From an uncultured Helicobacteraceae bacterium (GTDB taxonomy: Bacteria > Campylobacterota > Campylobacteria > Campylobacterales > Helicobacteraceae), in NCBI GenBank assembly GCA_947588965.1, contig CANQAN010000006.1, positions 1-64,000 on the forward strand: a DNA stretch of 64,000 nucleotides, read 5' to 3'. Below, in pieces: positions 34,920 to 45,547 of the stretch (within the stretch, counting starts at the first letter, position 1; every line of letters starts with the position of its first letter). The notes beneath the pieces are model-generated. The model ran no database searches. It saw only the letters and a program-made list of their open reading frames with translations, and was not told the DNA's origin. A program made the translations under genes and the position numbers.

Positions 34920-36564
34920 GAGATTTTTTATAAGTGCATTATGTGGAGCAAATACCGCATTTGCAGCGGGATTTGATGTTGGAAATGTCGTAAAGACAGA
35001 GTTTAATGCCATTGGCGTTACGATGTTTGTCCTATTTGTCTGCGCGACATTGCTCATTACTGTTTATTCTAACAAAAAGAGTCAAAGCGCGAGTGGATTC
35101 TACACGGCAGGTGGCAATATCACAGGGATGCAGAATGGAACGGCTATCGCGGGAGATTTTATGAGTGCGGCGAGTTTCTTAGGAATCACCGCGCTTGTTT
35201 TTACAAATGGATTTGATGGACTCATTTATTCTATCGGATTCTTGGCGGGTTGGCCGATTATTCTGCTCTTAATTGCGGAGAAATTCAGAAATTTGGGTAA
35301 ATTCACCTTTGCAGACATCACCGCCTATCGTCTCAATGCGAAGCCGATTCGGATTCTTTCAGCCGTTTCGGCTTTGAGCGTGATTGTGTTTTATTTGATT
35401 GCACAAATGGTTGGGGCTGGACAGTTGATTCAGCTTTTGTTTGGATTGCCCTACACTGTGGCTGTTGTGCTTGTTGGAATCCTTATGATTTGCTATGTAA
35501 CCTTTGGTGGAATGCACGCAACAACTTGGGTGCAAATCATTAAGGCGATTTTGTTGCTTGGCGGGGCGACTTTTATGGCGGTTATGATTTTGTATTTAAC
35601 GAAATTTGATTTGAGCTATTATTTTGGCAAGGCGATAGAAAATCACCCTAACGGAGCGGCCATTATGTTGCCCGGAGGATTCTTAAAAGACACGGTTTCT
35701 GCGCTCTCACTTGGAATGGCTCTTATGTTTGGGACAGCGGGATTGCCACACATTCTTATGCGTTTCTTCACGGTCAAAGACGCAAAAGAGGCTAGAAAAT
35801 CCGTGTTTTATGCAACGGGACTTATGGGGTATTTTTATATCCTCACCTTTGTTATCGGTTTTGGTGCGATTGCTCTTTTACTTGGTAATCCTGAATTTAC
35901 AAATGCTGATGGCAGTTTCAATGGAATCGCTAACATGGTTGCCATCACTCTTGCAAAAGTCATTGGGGGGGATTATTTCTTAGGATTCATCTCTGCTGTT
36001 GCGTTTGCAACGATTCTTGCTGTTGTGGCGGGACTTGCGATTTCTGGTGCGGGGGCGATTAGCCACGATTTGTTTGTCAATGTTTGTAAAAATGGTGTTT
36101 GTGATGCAAAATTAGAAATGAAAGTCACAAAAATCGCGACCGTTGGAATCGGGCTTTTTGCGATTCTTTTAGGAATCGTCTTTGAAAAGCAAAATGTTGC
36201 TTTCACTGTGGGACTTGCCTTTGCTATTGCTGCAAGTGTGAATTTTCCGATTCTGCTTTTAAGCATTTATTGGAAGGGCTTGACAACAAAAGGAGCGTTT
36301 TTTGGCGGTTTGATTGGATTGGTTACGGTGGTTACACTGGTGCTTTTAAGCCCGAGCATTTGGGTGAAGAGCTTGGGGTTTGAAGCAGCGATTTTCCCTT
36401 ATGATCATCCTGCATTATTTTCTATGCCCCTTACTTTTGTGTTGATATTTATCATCTCTAAGTTGGATAATAGCGCAAGAGCGCAGATTGACAAGGCAGG
36501 ATTCAATGCTCAAGACTTCCGCGCTCAAAGTGGCGTTGGGATTAGTGAGGCTGTCGCACATTAA
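34903..36564 (+). CDS. actP: cation/acetate symporter ActP
   Basis: Sodium:solute symporter family permease for acetate and other short monocarboxylates. 553 residues with about 13 transmembrane segments. SSS-family segments seen: [20 protein letters not shown] near the start, [18 protein letters not shown], and [24 protein letters not shown]. The N-terminus has a signal-like segment, as in other ActP. A G7 run (35965-35971) lies in the coding region and is intact. GGAGG precedes the ATG, within the DUF485 gene. Confidence 0.93.
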   Translation: MVKVIRRFFISALCGANTAFAAGFDVGNVVKTEFNAIGVTMFVLFVCATLLITVYSNKKSQSASGFYTAGGNITGMQNGTAIAGDFMSAASFLGITALVFTNGFDGLIYSIGFLAGWPIILLLIAEKFRNLGKFTFADITAYRLNAKPIRILSAVSALSVIVFYLIAQMVGAGQLIQLLFGLPYTVAVVLVGILMICYVTFGGMHATTWVQIIKAILLLGGATFMAVMILYLTKFDLSYYFGKAIENHPNGAAIMLPGGFLKDTVSALSLGMALMFGTAGLPHILMRFFTVKDAKEARKSVFYATGLMGYFYILTFVIGFGAIALLLGNPEFTNADGSFNGIANMVAITLAKVIGGDYFLGFISAVAFATILAVVAGLAISGAGAISHDLFVNVCKNGVCDAKLEMKVTKIATVGIGLFAILLGIVFEKQNVAFTVGLAFAIAASVNFPILLLSIYWKGLTTKGAFFGGLIGLVTVVTLVLLSPSIWVKSLGFEAAIFPYDHPALFSMPLTFVLIFIISKLDNSARAQIDKAGFNAQDFRAQSGVGISEAVAH

Positions 36565-36642
36565 GCAACCTTTGCGTTGCTTGGCGCAAATTTAAAGATG
36601 GTTTTGCTACAATGCAGAGAGAACACGACTTAAGGATTTGGA

Positions 36643-37737
36643 GTGAAAACCTTTCTTGTCTGCGCCCTAGAGCCTTCGGCAAACTTGCATTTAAGAGAAG
36701 TTTTGAGAGTCTATCGGCAAAAGTATGGGGAGTTTGAGCTTTGTGGAATCTTTGATGAGGCTTTGTGCGAGGAATTTGCGCTAAAAAACAAGCCCCTCTA
36801 CAGCTCACATGAATTTTCTGCTATGGGATTTGTAGAGATTATCCCCCTCATTTTGAAAGCAAAGAGAGCTATTAGAGAGCTTGTTGAGTTAGCACAAACC
36901 CCTATAAATGCTGTGCTTTGCATTGATTCTCCTGCTTTTAATATCCCTTTGGCAAAGGCTTTGAAAAAAGCGGGTTCAAAGGTAACAAGGATTTATTATA
37001 TCTTACCTCAAGTTTGGGCGTGGAAAAAGGGACGCATACCGATAATTGAGAGTCATTTTGACATTCTTGCTTCTATTTTACCCTTTGATGAAAAATTTTT
37101 CACAAAAAGCGTTTATGTGGGACATCCGCTTTTAGACGAGATTAAAGAATTTAAAGATAAAAACACTCAAAATGCAATCCTTGCAAAAAAAGAAGAGCAA
37201 AAAACCATCGCCTTTTTGCCCGGCTCCAGAAAGAGTGAAATTACGCGTTTAATGCCGGTTTTTAGGGAATTAAGTCAAAATTTCAAGGGACAAAAGATTC
37301 TTTGTGTGCCTCCTTTTAATCTTAAAAAACTTGAAATTTATGGAGAACTTGAGGGCTTTGTGATTCAAAGTGATACGCCTAAAGTGCTTAAAAACGCGGA
37401 TTTTGCTTTCATTTGTAGTGGCACGGCGACTTTGGAAGCAGCTCTTATTGGCACTCCTTTTATCCTTGCTTATAAGGCAAAAAAAATTGATATTTTCATC
37501 GCAAAATTCTTTGTCAAACTCAAACACATAGGCTTAGCAAATATTTTTTGTGATTTTGCAGACAAAGAGGCACTTAATCCTGAATTTTTACAAGAAGAAG
37601 TGAATGCAAAAAATCTGTTTAGAGCCTATTTAAACTACGATTATAAGGGCTTTTTTACAAAACTTGATTTTTTAAAAGAGTATTTGAAGTTTGGAAGCGC
37701 AGAGAATTTAGCGCAAATTTTACATCACGGAATCTAA
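36643..37737 (+). CDS. lpxB: lipid-A-disaccharide synthase
   Basis: Condenses UDP-diacylglucosamine with lipid X to form the lipid A disaccharide at the inner membrane. 364 residues, GTG start at 36643 with AAGGATTTGGAG upstream. Family marks: EPSANLHL at the N-terminus (usually GExSGD), [55 protein letters not shown] and [21 protein letters not shown]. The change of the opening GExSGD to LEPSAN is also what I would expect in Helicobacter. Stands alone between actP and the chemoreceptor. Confidence 0.93.
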   Translation: MKTFLVCALEPSANLHLREVLRVYRQKYGEFELCGIFDEALCEEFALKNKPLYSSHEFSAMGFVEIIPLILKAKRAIRELVELAQTPINAVLCIDSPAFNIPLAKALKKAGSKVTRIYYILPQVWAWKKGRIPIIESHFDILASILPFDEKFFTKSVYVGHPLLDEIKEFKDKNTQNAILAKKEEQKTIAFLPGSRKSEITRLMPVFRELSQNFKGQKILCVPPFNLKKLEIYGELEGFVIQSDTPKVLKNADFAFICSGTATLEAALIGTPFILAYKAKKIDIFIAKFFVKLKHIGLANIFCDFADKEALNPEFLQEEVNAKNLFRAYLNYDYKGFFTKLDFLKEYLKFGSAENLAQILHHGI

Positions 37738-37805
37738 GCTCTACATCTGTGTTGCTTTATTTTAGGACTTTCTAGTAATTTAATGCCACATTTTTATCAA
37801 AAATC

Positions 37806-37820
37806 AAAAAAAAAAAAAAA
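37806..37820. repeat. A15 homopolymer upstream of the chemoreceptor gene
   Basis: Fifteen consecutive A, 33 nt upstream of a TACAAT box. It lies about 45-60 nt before the expected transcription start, where tract length could alter promoter strength. Confidence 0.85.
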
Positions 37821-37849
37821 CAAAATAAAGTCATTTTTAGATTTATTTT

Positions 37850-37858
37850 TGCTACAAT
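37850..37858 (+). promoter_or_regulatory. extended -10 promoter of the chemoreceptor gene
   Basis: TGCTACAAT, an extended -10, with transcription start expected near 37865 and a leader of about 67 nt to the ATG at 37932. No sigma-28 flagellar promoter is seen. Confidence 0.55.
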
Positions 37859-37931
37859 TGCGCGTTTTATTTTGGTTGTTTAATCAAATATCCTAAAATA
37901 TTCTTAATGAATCTTATTTCTGGGGGAATCA

Positions 37932-40010
37932 ATGCTTAAGAATTTGAAATTAGGCGTGAGAGTTTCACTACTACTTACGTTGATTATCGTTGTTTGTATG
38001 GGGATTATGACTTTCTTTGTCATAAGGACAAGTGCCAATATCCAAGAGGTTGAAGCATCTAAATTGCTGCAAAATGTCTCATTGCGCATGAGTAACCTCG
38101 TGCAAGGGCGCTTCAATCAGTCCTTTGCCTTTTTAAATGGTGAAGAAAGTGGAATCCAAGTGATTTTAAAGGGCAGTCCAAATCCACAACGTGAATTAGA
38201 GGAGTTGCTAGAAGAAGCTCTTGATAACGATATGGTTGCGAATTTCTCCTATCTCTATCTCAAAAATCTCACACCAAACAATCCACAGCATCGCCTCCCT
38301 AATGGTGAGCTTATGATTGTCAAGGGTGATAGCGATGTGACAAAGGCAGGGGGAATCTATACGATTCCAGCCACGGAGAAGATTCTTGCCTTTGGAAGTG
38401 TGAAAAAGGCCCTAAGCACTGGGAAGCCAAGCATTGGCGACCCCACTTATCAGAATGTTGATGGCAAGGGGGATAAATTCATAACAGGACTCAATATCCC
38501 AATCAAAGGTGCGAACAACGAAGTCATCGGTGTCGTTGGTCTCACGGTCGATATGGAAACGGTGGGGGCATGGATGGAGGATAAAACCTTGAGTGTGTTT
38601 GATGCAGATTATCGCTTCATCATGACAGAAAATGGTGTCATCGGTGTGCATCCCAATCACAGTCTGCTTGGCAAACAGATGCTTGATGTGAATAAAGATC
38701 CCACTGCAAAGACTATCGTAGAAGCTTCTAAGAATCGCAAAAGAGGCATTTATGACTACAAAACAACGGATGGCAGGGGAGCCACTGTGGGAATGTCAAG
38801 CTTCAAAGTCTATGAGACAGGACAGGCATGGACTGTCTTGCTTGTCGCCCCCACATCATCAATTATGAAACCCGTTTATTCTCTAAGGAATATTCTGCTC
38901 CTCTCTATTGTCATTTCAATTATAATCACTGTCTGTGGTGTCGCATTCTATGTTCAAAGCGCAGTGATTAAGAGACTTAATATCGTCTCTGCACTCCTCA
39001 AAAACTTTTTTAGATACCTCAATCACGAACAAGCCACTCCTCCGGCCCTAGTTAATCCAAAGGCAGTGGATGAAATCGGCGTTATGACTGCGGCAATTAA
39101 CCAAAATATCAAAAAGATCCAGCAGGGCTTAGAGCAGGATGCACAAGCCATCGCACAATCTGCACAGGTTGCCCAAAGTGTAGAGGATGGAAGCTTGGCA
39201 GGAAGAATCACAGAAACGCCGAGCAATCCACAGCTTGTAGAGCTTAGAGATGTGCTAAACAAAATGCTTGAATCGCTAGAGAGAAAGATTGGAAAAGACA
39301 TGAATGAGATTCGCAGGGTCTTTGACAGCTATGTGAAGCTTGACTTCACGACAGAAGTTAAAGACGCAGTGGGTAGAGTGGAATCTGTCATCAATCTGCT
39401 GGGCGAAGAGATTCGCAAGATGCTCAACTCTTCTTCGGGATTTGCGCATTCATTGAATGAGGAGTCCGAACTCTTAAGGGAATCTATGAATACTCTCACA
39501 CAGAGCGCACAGACTCAAGCGGCTTCTTTGCAGGAATCTGCTGCAGCTATTGAGGAGATTAGCTCTTCTATGCAAAATGTGAGTGATAAAACCACAGAAG
39601 CCACAAGACAGGCTGAAGACATTAAAAACATTGTCGGTGTGATTAAAGACATTGCCGATCAAACTAATCTCCTTGCGCTCAATGCCGCCATTGAAGCCGC
39701 ACGTGCAGGAGAGCATGGAAGGGGCTTTGCTGTTGTTGCCGATGAGGTGAGGAAGCTTGCCGAGAGAACAGGAAAATCACTCAATGAGATTGAAGCTAAT
39801 GTTAATGTCCTCGTGCAAGGAGTGAGTGATATGAGTGAATCCATAAAAGAGCAAACTCAAGGCATTTCACAGATTAATGATGCTATAGCGCAACTAGAAT
39901 CCATGACACAAGAGAATGTCGGTGTCGCAAATAGTGCCAATGGCGTTACAGAGAGAGTGACACAAATCGCACATAATATTCTTGAAGATGTGAATAAGAA
40001 AAAATTCTAA
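37932..40010 (+). CDS. methyl-accepting chemotaxis protein with dCache sensor
   Basis: 692-residue transmembrane chemoreceptor. TM1 lies at about 10-32 and TM2 at about 320-342. Between them is a periplasmic double-Cache type sensor ([28 protein letters not shown], then a membrane-distal repeat ending [12 protein letters not shown]). A HAMP-like linker follows, then the signalling hairpin, whose tip is [40 protein letters not shown] (about 575). Many Ser/Ala/Gln helical heptads flank it. The ligand is not predictable, but dCache domains often bind amino acids or organic acids. GGGGG before the ATG serves as ribosome site. Followed by a strong hairpin. Confidence 0.93.
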   Translation: MLKNLKLGVRVSLLLTLIIVVCMGIMTFFVIRTSANIQEVEASKLLQNVSLRMSNLVQGRFNQSFAFLNGEESGIQVILKGSPNPQRELEELLEEALDNDMVANFSYLYLKNLTPNNPQHRLPNGELMIVKGDSDVTKAGGIYTIPATEKILAFGSVKKALSTGKPSIGDPTYQNVDGKGDKFITGLNIPIKGANNEVIGVVGLTVDMETVGAWMEDKTLSVFDADYRFIMTENGVIGVHPNHSLLGKQMLDVNKDPTAKTIVEASKNRKRGIYDYKTTDGRGATVGMSSFKVYETGQAWTVLLVAPTSSIMKPVYSLRNILLLSIVISIIITVCGVAFYVQSAVIKRLNIVSALLKNFFRYLNHEQATPPALVNPKAVDEIGVMTAAINQNIKKIQQGLEQDAQAIAQSAQVAQSVEDGSLAGRITETPSNPQLVELRDVLNKMLESLERKIGKDMNEIRRVFDSYVKLDFTTEVKDAVGRVESVINLLGEEIRKMLNSSSGFAHSLNEESELLRESMNTLTQSAQTQAASLQESAAAIEEISSSMQNVSDKTTEATRQAEDIKNIVGVIKDIADQTNLLALNAAIEAARAGEHGRGFAVVADEVRKLAERTGKSLNEIEANVNVLVQGVSDMSESIKEQTQGISQINDAIAQLESMTQENVGVANSANGVTERVTQIAHNILEDVNKKKF

Positions 40011-40014
40011 ACTA

Positions 40015-40044
40015 AAATCCCCAAATCTCTTTAAGCGGGGATTT
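40015..40044 (+). terminator. hairpin after the chemoreceptor gene
   Basis: AAATCCCC (40015-40022) and GGGGATTT (40037-40044) form an 8-bp stem with a 14-nt loop, 4 nt after the stop codon. Little T-tract follows. Confidence 0.6.
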
Positions 40045-40115
40045 GCGCAGGGATTTGAGTCAAGCAAGGATTGCGACAACCAAATCAGAAAGAATTAAAA
40101 ATCTCAAACGTATGC

Positions 40116-42119
40116 TTAAAGCAGTTTTTGTAATTCCTCTTCGGAGAGAATAGTGATTCCTAGCTCCCTAGCTCTATTGAGCTTTGAGCCCGCATCTGCA
40201 CCGCAGAGCAGAAAGTCTGTATTCTTAGAAACACTGCCGCTGACTTTTGCACCAAGGGATTCTAAGAGCTCTTGATATTCCTCGCGCTTTTTTGAGAGCG
40301 TACCTGTGATGACAAAGGTCTTGCCAGAGACTTTGGAATCTGTTTTATCGCTCTCTTGCGCTGTGCATGTGGGCTGAATGTATTCTAAAAGGTGCAAGAG
40401 GCGATCGCGATTGACAGAGCAGAATTCCACAACAGAAGCGGCCATTTCTGTGCCAAATCCATCTAAAGCGATAAAATCCTCATAAGTTTTTGTGTAAAAT
40501 TCCAATCCATAGCTGTTTGCAAGCTTCTTACTCGCCCACTCGCCAATGTGTTCAATTCCAAGCGCATTGATAAAGTGCCACAATTCCACACCCTTAGTGT
40601 TTGTAATGGCTTGAATGAGACGTTGAATCTTTTTGTCTTTAAAGCCCTCTAAACCCTCTAAATTTTGTGGTTTTAATTGGAATAAATCCTCTAGCGTCCG
40701 AATCTTGCCCTCTTTAAAAAGAAGTTCTACGATTTTCTCACCAAGCCCATCGATGTTGAGAGCCTTTTTGCTCGCAAAATGCGTGATAGAGTTAATCACA
40801 CGCGCGGTGCAATTGAGATTCTGGCATTTAATGAGTTTTTCTTCAATGAGTAATGCGCTGTTGCAAATTGGGCAATGTGTCGGAATCGCGCGAGGGTATT
40901 GTGTGCCATCGCGAAGCGCGGGGAGGGATTTTATGATTTTTGGAATCACATCGCCGCTGCGAATCAAAATGACATAATCATTGATTTGTATGTCTTTTTT
41001 GCGCATTTCATCAAAGTTATGCAAAGTGGCGCGCGCGATTCTTGCCCCCTCAATCAACACAGGCTCAAGCTCTGCTACAGGCGTAATGACGCCCGTTCTG
41101 CCCACTTGAAGTGTGATGTCTAGAATCTTAGCGCGTTTTTCAATGGCTGGAAATTTGTAGGCACAGGCAAAGCGCGGGGATTTGATTGTGTAGCCTAATC
41201 TCTCTTGCAGGGCAAAAGAATCAATGCTAATCACCATTCCATCAAGCATAATCGGGTAGGAATCGCGCATTTCAATCAAGCGATCATGGGCACAATTAAC
41301 CTCTTCTATATCTTTGCAAAGCTCTAAAAAGGGCGGTTTTTGAAATCCAAGCGCATAGACAGATTCCATGAGGGCATAGAAGCTATCGGCATTGCTTACA
41401 TTTTGCGGAAAAGCTTCGTGTGCAAACTCCATAAAATCACGCACTTCACAGGATCCAATGCCCCAAGGAATGAATTGCAATTTTCTCTCTGCGGTGATTT
41501 TAGAATCCAATTGCCTCAAACTCCCTGCAGCGCAATTGCGCGGATTTGCAAAGAGGGATTCATGGTTTTTAAGTCGCGCTTGATTGAGGGATTCAAAGTC
41601 GTCCTTTGCAATCACGCATTCTCCGCGAATCTCGATGGGCTTAAGGTAGGGAATGCTAAGGGGAATGCTCGGAATCGTACGCACATTTTGCGTGACATCC
41701 TCTCCCACGAAGGCATCACCACGTGTGGCGGCACTCTTTAGGATTCCGTTTTGATAGAGCAGATTGAGACTTGCGCCATCAAACTTTGGCGAAAGGAAAA
41801 AGCTAAAGTCATCATTTCCTAAAATACGAGAGGCTCGTGCCACCCATTCTTGCAATTCCTCTGCATTAAACACATCATCGAGACTCCACATTCTCTTGAT
41901 GTGCGCGATTTTAACAAAAGATTCCAAGACCTTATCTCCGACACGTTGTGTGGGAGAGTCCTCTGCGATTTCACTTCTGTGCTGTTCTTCATAGGCGACA
42001 ACCTCATAATAGAGCCTGTCATACTCCTCATCGCTTACAAGGGGATCATCTAAGACATAATAATGCTTTGCCCAAAGATTTAAAAGCCTAATGGCTTCTA
42101 AATAGGAATCTTGCGTCAT
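40116..42119 (-). CDS. ligA: NAD-dependent DNA ligase LigA
   Basis: Seals nicks in replication and repair. 667 residues. The adenylation lysine lies in [14 protein letters not shown] (usually KxDG, about residue 113); [18 protein letters not shown] and DGMVI complete the nucleotidyltransferase. Then the OB fold ([16 protein letters not shown]), a four-cysteine zinc finger (CPICNSALL...CQNLNC), HhH repeats and a C-terminal BRCT domain ([42 protein letters not shown]). Overlaps luxS by 4 nt (ATGA). Confidence 0.97.
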   Translation of the reverse strand: MTQDSYLEAIRLLNLWAKHYYVLDDPLVSDEEYDRLYYEVVAYEEQHRSEIAEDSPTQRVGDKVLESFVKIAHIKRMWSLDDVFNAEELQEWVARASRILGNDDFSFFLSPKFDGASLNLLYQNGILKSAATRGDAFVGEDVTQNVRTIPSIPLSIPYLKPIEIRGECVIAKDDFESLNQARLKNHESLFANPRNCAAGSLRQLDSKITAERKLQFIPWGIGSCEVRDFMEFAHEAFPQNVSNADSFYALMESVYALGFQKPPFLELCKDIEEVNCAHDRLIEMRDSYPIMLDGMVISIDSFALQERLGYTIKSPRFACAYKFPAIEKRAKILDITLQVGRTGVITPVAELEPVLIEGARIARATLHNFDEMRKKDIQINDYVILIRSGDVIPKIIKSLPALRDGTQYPRAIPTHCPICNSALLIEEKLIKCQNLNCTARVINSITHFASKKALNIDGLGEKIVELLFKEGKIRTLEDLFQLKPQNLEGLEGFKDKKIQRLIQAITNTKGVELWHFINALGIEHIGEWASKKLANSYGLEFYTKTYEDFIALDGFGTEMAASVVEFCSVNRDRLLHLLEYIQPTCTAQESDKTDSKVSGKTFVITGTLSKKREEYQELLESLGAKVSGSVSKNTDFLLCGADAGSKLNRARELGITILSEEELQKLL

Positions 42120-42613
42120 TTTATGTCAAGTTTTAAGAGTTGATTATCCATAATCCCGATGCCCTTTTTGAGCGTGTTTTGTGCGATCTCTTGTGCTTCT
42201 TGCAGGGAGTGCATTTTGTAAGTCCCGCATTGCAAGGGATTTGCTTCGGGGATTTCACTTGTTTTTAGAATGTCTTGCATACTATTCTCCCATGCCTTTT
42301 TCACGGATTCCTCACTAGGGGAGCCAATCACGCTCATGTAGAATCCCGTGCGACAACCCATAGGAGAGATGTCTATAATCTCTACAGCATTTTCATTATT
42401 ACTGTCATTGAGATGATCGCGCATAAATCCTGCGAAGAGATGTTCAAGCGTGTGGATTCCTTTCTCGCTTAGAATCTCAACATTAGGCTTACAAAAGCGC
42501 AAATCAAAAACGCTAATCACATCGCCCTTTGGTGTGTGCATAGTCTTGGCAAGGCGTACCGCAGGGGCTGGCATGAGTTTGTGATCGACCTTAAAACTAT
42601 CAAGCAATGGCAT
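42116..42613 (-). CDS. luxS: S-ribosylhomocysteine lyase
   Basis: Splits S-ribosylhomocysteine to homocysteine and DPD, the precursor of autoinducer 2, in the activated methyl cycle. 165 residues. The metal-binding HxxEH is in [15 protein letters not shown] (about residue 56), the second metal ligand is in [11 protein letters not shown], and [12 protein letters not shown] holds the catalytic cysteine. AAGGAAGGA precedes the ATG. First of the two-gene luxS-ligA unit. Confidence 0.97.
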   Translation of the reverse strand: MPLLDSFKVDHKLMPAPAVRLAKTMHTPKGDVISVFDLRFCKPNVEILSEKGIHTLEHLFAGFMRDHLNDSNNENAVEIIDISPMGCRTGFYMSVIGSPSEESVKKAWENSMQDILKTSEIPEANPLQCGTYKMHSLQEAQEIAQNTLKKGIGIMDNQLLKLDIK

Positions 42614-42725
42614 AAGAATCCTTCCTTTTGTTAAAATAATTGCAATCTTAGCACATTAAAGCTAAACATTTATTTTAAAATTTGGTGGGTAAAATTTATG
42701 GATTGCACTCAATGAGCTGTGCGTT

Positions 42726-43481
42726 TTAATGTGCAGTAAATCCTCCATCAACACAAATAGCCGCCCCCTCAACAAAGCTCGCATAGGGTGAGCATAACCA
42801 CATCACCGCATCGGCAATCTCCTTTGGTTCGCCCAATCTCCCCTTAGGAATATCTCTTAAGAGTTCCTTTTCAATCTCGGGATTTCTTTTGATTAAATCT
42901 TTTGCCATAGGCGTTAAAATGGCACCGGGCAAAACAGCATTAATGCGAATGTTTTTTGCTGCATAATCAAGTGCGGCAGTCCTTGTAAGCCCAATCACTG
43001 CGTGTTTGCAAGCGATATAAGCGGCTTGTCCGACAAAGCCTGTGATTCCTCCTTGTGAAGAGGTATTGACAATACAGCCTCCACCTTGTGTGAGCATCTG
43101 CTCAATCTCATATTGCATACAATTCCAAACGCCTTTTAAATCCACAGCAATAGTCTTATCAAACTCCGCTTGAGTGATTTGTGCCATCGGTTTTTGTGGT
43201 GTTTGAATCCCTGCATTATTGAATCCACAATCCAATCTCTTATGCACAGAGACAATCTCTGCAATCATCTTTGCCACCTGCTTTTCATCACTCACATCAC
43301 AAAGAATTTGCATAGCCTGATAATGCTTGTCATTAAGCTCTTTAACTTCCTCACTCATATCCACAATATCACAAAGAACGACTTTCGCACCAACTTTTGC
43401 AAATTCTTGTGCAGTGGCTAAGCCGATTCCTTGCTTCGCACCTGTGATAAGCACGACTTTGTCTTTAAAGCATTCTTTCAT
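42726..43481 (-). CDS. short-chain dehydrogenase/reductase (SDR)
   Basis: 251 residues from ATG 43481, which has AAAGG 6 nt upstream. Classical SDR: cofactor loop TGAKQGIGLA (TGxxxGIG), acidic CDIVD at the end of strand 2 (NAD preference likely), NNAGIQ, catalytic Ser in NTSSQGG and the YxxxK pair in YIACK. The C-terminal PKGRLGEPKEIADAVMWLCSPYASFVEGAAICVDGG is typical of the glucose-1-dehydrogenase-like and FabG-like subgroup. The substrate is unknown. It stands alone upstream of the two tRNA genes. Confidence 0.88.
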   Translation of the reverse strand: MKECFKDKVVLITGAKQGIGLATAQEFAKVGAKVVLCDIVDMSEEVKELNDKHYQAMQILCDVSDEKQVAKMIAEIVSVHKRLDCGFNNAGIQTPQKPMAQITQAEFDKTIAVDLKGVWNCMQYEIEQMLTQGGGCIVNTSSQGGITGFVGQAAYIACKHAVIGLTRTAALDYAAKNIRINAVLPGAILTPMAKDLIKRNPEIEKELLRDIPKGRLGEPKEIADAVMWLCSPYASFVEGAAICVDGGFTAH

Positions 43482-43623
43482 GAAAAACCTTTGTGGTAAA
43501 ATCAAATTTGCGATTGTAAAAAGGGAATCATAAAAAGTCAAGAAATCTAAAGAGTACGCAAGGCTGAAGAAAAGCAGGGATTTATAGGGAATACAAAAAT
43601 AACAAAGAAGCAGAAATAAAAGG

Positions 43624-43700
43624 TGGTACGCCCAAGAGGATTCGAACCTCTGACCTACGGCTTAGAAGGCCGTTGCTCTATCCAGCTGAGCTATGAGCGC
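43624..43700 (-). tRNA. tRNA-Arg (anticodon TCT)
   Basis: Full cloverleaf on the minus strand with encoded CCA (43626-43624). Acceptor GCGCTCA pairs with TGGGCGT, T-loop GTTCGAATC, D-arm AGCTCAGCTGG, anticodon loop CTTCTAA with TCT at 43666-43664. Confidence 0.95.
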
Positions 43701-43701
43701 A

Positions 43702-43779
43702 TGGTACCAAAGGGGGGACTCGAACCCCCGACCTCCGGCTTATGAGACCAGCGCTCTAAACCAGCTGAGCTACCTTGGC
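43702..43779 (-). tRNA. tRNA-Met (anticodon CAT)
   Basis: Full cloverleaf with encoded CCA at 43704-43702. Acceptor GCCAAGG pairs with CTTTGGT; T-arm GGGGGTTCGAGTCCCCC; anticodon loop with CAT at 43744-43742. The anticodon stem lacks the three G-C pairs of an initiator, so it is an elongator tRNA-Met or the Ile2 tRNA, which is lysidine-modified from CAT. One base separates it from tRNA-Arg. Confidence 0.9.
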
Positions 43780-43837
43780 ATAAATAAAATAAAAGGAATG
43801 TCTATTTTAAGATTCTTTTCTTTAAAAAAGCATAAAA

Positions 43838-44443
43838 TCAGCCCATCATGTCAATTTGGACATTGCCACTATGGACTGCATTGCTAAATTCACGTAAAAT
43901 GCGCTGTGTCTTTGCCTCTGTGTTTTTACGTAAGATGTCATTGTAGTTGCTTGTGAGGCTTCCGTTGTAGTTTTTTGTATAGATTCCTTTAAGATTGTTG
44001 AGATTGTCTTGAAATTCTTGAGCGATTTCGCGCCAACCCTCTTGTGTAACACCCAAAAAACTCGTTGCACTTTTGAGATTCTGATCTGCAATGGCTTGAG
44101 TTTGCTCCTCTCTCTCTTTGACACGTTCCACACTTGCGCTAAGATTCCCCGCCCTTGTGAGAATCTGTGCCACAGCGATTTTTTCATTAGGAGACATTCC
44201 TGCTGTAACGCGCTCAAAGGATTTGTATTGCTCATCGCTCATAATCTCTAAACTCACCAATCCATAGGTGATGCGCTCTTTTATGGTGGGGTTTTCAGAT
44301 TCCTCATTTTCTGCTTGAGATTCCACAGGCTTAGTTTTGTTTGCTTTGTTTATGGATTGTGTTTTATCCAATGTCCTTTCGGACTCATTGAATATTCCAT
44401 TGAGATAGTTGAGATTTGTTGCATTGCTCTGATTGATTTGCAT
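43838..44443 (-). CDS. sigma-54 controlled protein, probably flagellum-linked, function unknown
   Basis: 201 residues, no signal peptide or membrane segment. The N-terminus is Asn/Gln/Ser-rich (MQINQSNATNLNYLNGIFNES), as in secreted flagellar axial or regulatory proteins. The central part is helical (VTAGMSPNEKIAVAQILTRAG) and the end is QIDMMG. AAGGA precedes the ATG. A near-perfect sigma-54 promoter lies just upstream. In Helicobacter and Campylobacter sigma-54 drives the middle flagellar genes, so a role in hook, rod or filament assembly is inferred. No domain is recognised. Confidence 0.75.
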   Translation of the reverse strand: MQINQSNATNLNYLNGIFNESERTLDKTQSINKANKTKPVESQAENEESENPTIKERITYGLVSLEIMSDEQYKSFERVTAGMSPNEKIAVAQILTRAGNLSASVERVKEREEQTQAIADQNLKSATSFLGVTQEGWREIAQEFQDNLNNLKGIYTKNYNGSLTSNYNDILRKNTEAKTQRILREFSNAVHSGNVQIDMMG

Positions 44444-44479
44444 ACTTTAAAATCCTTCTTGAAAATCTATGTTTGAGTC

Positions 44480-44496
44480 AAGCAAAAATGATTCCA
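44480..44496 (-). promoter_or_regulatory. sigma-54 (RpoN) promoter
   Basis: Minus strand TGGAATCATTTTTGCTT: GG and GC are exactly 10 nt apart, and the flanks match the consensus TGGAA-N-TTGCTT. It lies 37 nt upstream of the ATG at 44443, leaving room for a start near 44470. Confidence 0.75.
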
Positions 44497-44671
44497 TCTT
44501 TTTTAAGCAATCTCATTGAGGCTTGTTGGATTGATGTTTGCAGGGATTTTTTGTATTTTTGCGTGTAAAGTTAGAATCTTGTAATGCTTTTTAAGCAAAA
44601 TTAACATACAATTTCACGCACATTTCAATAATTGATATGAGTTTTGCAATTTAGTTTTAAGGATTTATGTA

Positions 44672-45538
44672 ATGAAACATTTAGTCTCCATAGTCTCCGC
44701 ATTTTTCGCGCATTTTTCGCGCATTTTATTTGTGATTCCACTCTTGTTGTTATTTGTCCTCAATGCGCAACTCTTTGCCTCTCCCTTTGGGAATAAACTC
44801 ATTGTCTCTATCGTGCAACTAGATGAGGATTCTGAGCATTATGCGTATGTCCCTGCATTTGATTTAAAAGTGGGCGAGAGTGGAGAGATTCTACGTTGGT
44901 TTACTAAAGAGAATTCCGCCATTGTCGCAAGAGCGGCGGTAATTTCTGTAGAGAATAATCTTGCAAAAATCGCCTTTGAGCCTTTTGTGGGGCTTGAGCA
45001 AAAGGCTTTTCCCGTGCCGACATTATATCCACAAAAGGGCGATGAGGTGATTTTCCGCTCCTTTAATGATCGCGCCTTTTTGATTGCTCCGACACAAGAC
45101 ATTTATGAGAAGATTAAAGATGCCTATCCCGATGTGACTTGGTTGCATCCTGATTTGCTCGCAGCTTATCTTATGGATGTCGGACATAATTCACCTGTGA
45201 GGGGTGATTTTCGCAAAGTCTGCACACAATATGCGGCGGGAATTGTCTATGTGGTCAATCTTAACGAAGGACAAGCTCTCGATTGTCAGACATTCAGTTT
45301 GATAAAAAAGGACTATATCACGGGCAGGGCCCCGATAGAGGAGAGGATGCTGCCCTTTTTCTCGCGCATTGGAAGCAATAATCAAGAGTGGTTTTCTTAT
45401 ATCATTAATGACGTGACAACAAGGGATTATTATCTCTACTTTGATGCCCTTTTAAAGGGAGAAATCACCGATGAAGATGCGACATTCTTTGGTCGCATTA
45501 CAAAATATTTTACAAAACAGATTCGCGATATTTTTTAG
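44672..45538 (+). CDS. PgbA/PgbB-like (plasminogen-binding protein N-terminal domain)
   Basis: 288 residues with a signal peptide (hydrophobic run LFVIPLLLLFVLNAQLFA). The mature part resembles the N-terminal domain of H. pylori PgbA (HP0508): VSIVQLDEDSEHYAYVPAFDLKVGESGEI, ENNLAKIAFEPF and the late ITGRAPIEERMLPFFSRIG. The Lys-rich C-terminal half that gives plasminogen binding in PgbA is missing, so plasminogen binding should not be assumed. The next gene is GlcD-like, as after HP0508, which supports the homology. The first codons contain an 11-bp repeat. Confidence 0.75.
   Translation: MKHLVSIVSAFFAHFSRILFVIPLLLLFVLNAQLFASPFGNKLIVSIVQLDEDSEHYAYVPAFDLKVGESGEILRWFTKENSAIVARAAVISVENNLAKIAFEPFVGLEQKAFPVPTLYPQKGDEVIFRSFNDRAFLIAPTQDIYEKIKDAYPDVTWLHPDLLAAYLMDVGHNSPVRGDFRKVCTQYAAGIVYVVNLNEGQALDCQTFSLIKKDYITGRAPIEERMLPFFSRIGSNNQEWFSYIINDVTTRDYYLYFDALLKGEITDEDATFFGRITKYFTKQIRDIF
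44698..44727 (+). repeat. 11-bp tandem repeat in the signal-peptide coding region
   Basis: CGCATTTTTCG at 44698-44708 and 44709-44719, plus CGCATTTT at 44720-44727 (2.7 copies). It is within the first 19 codons of the PgbA-like gene. Eleven is not a multiple of three. Confidence 0.8.
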
Positions 45539-45547
45539 GATTATAAG

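Noticed and set aside
35965-35971. G7 in actP as a phase-variation tract
   Set aside because: Same reason: short, intact frame, no supporting context.
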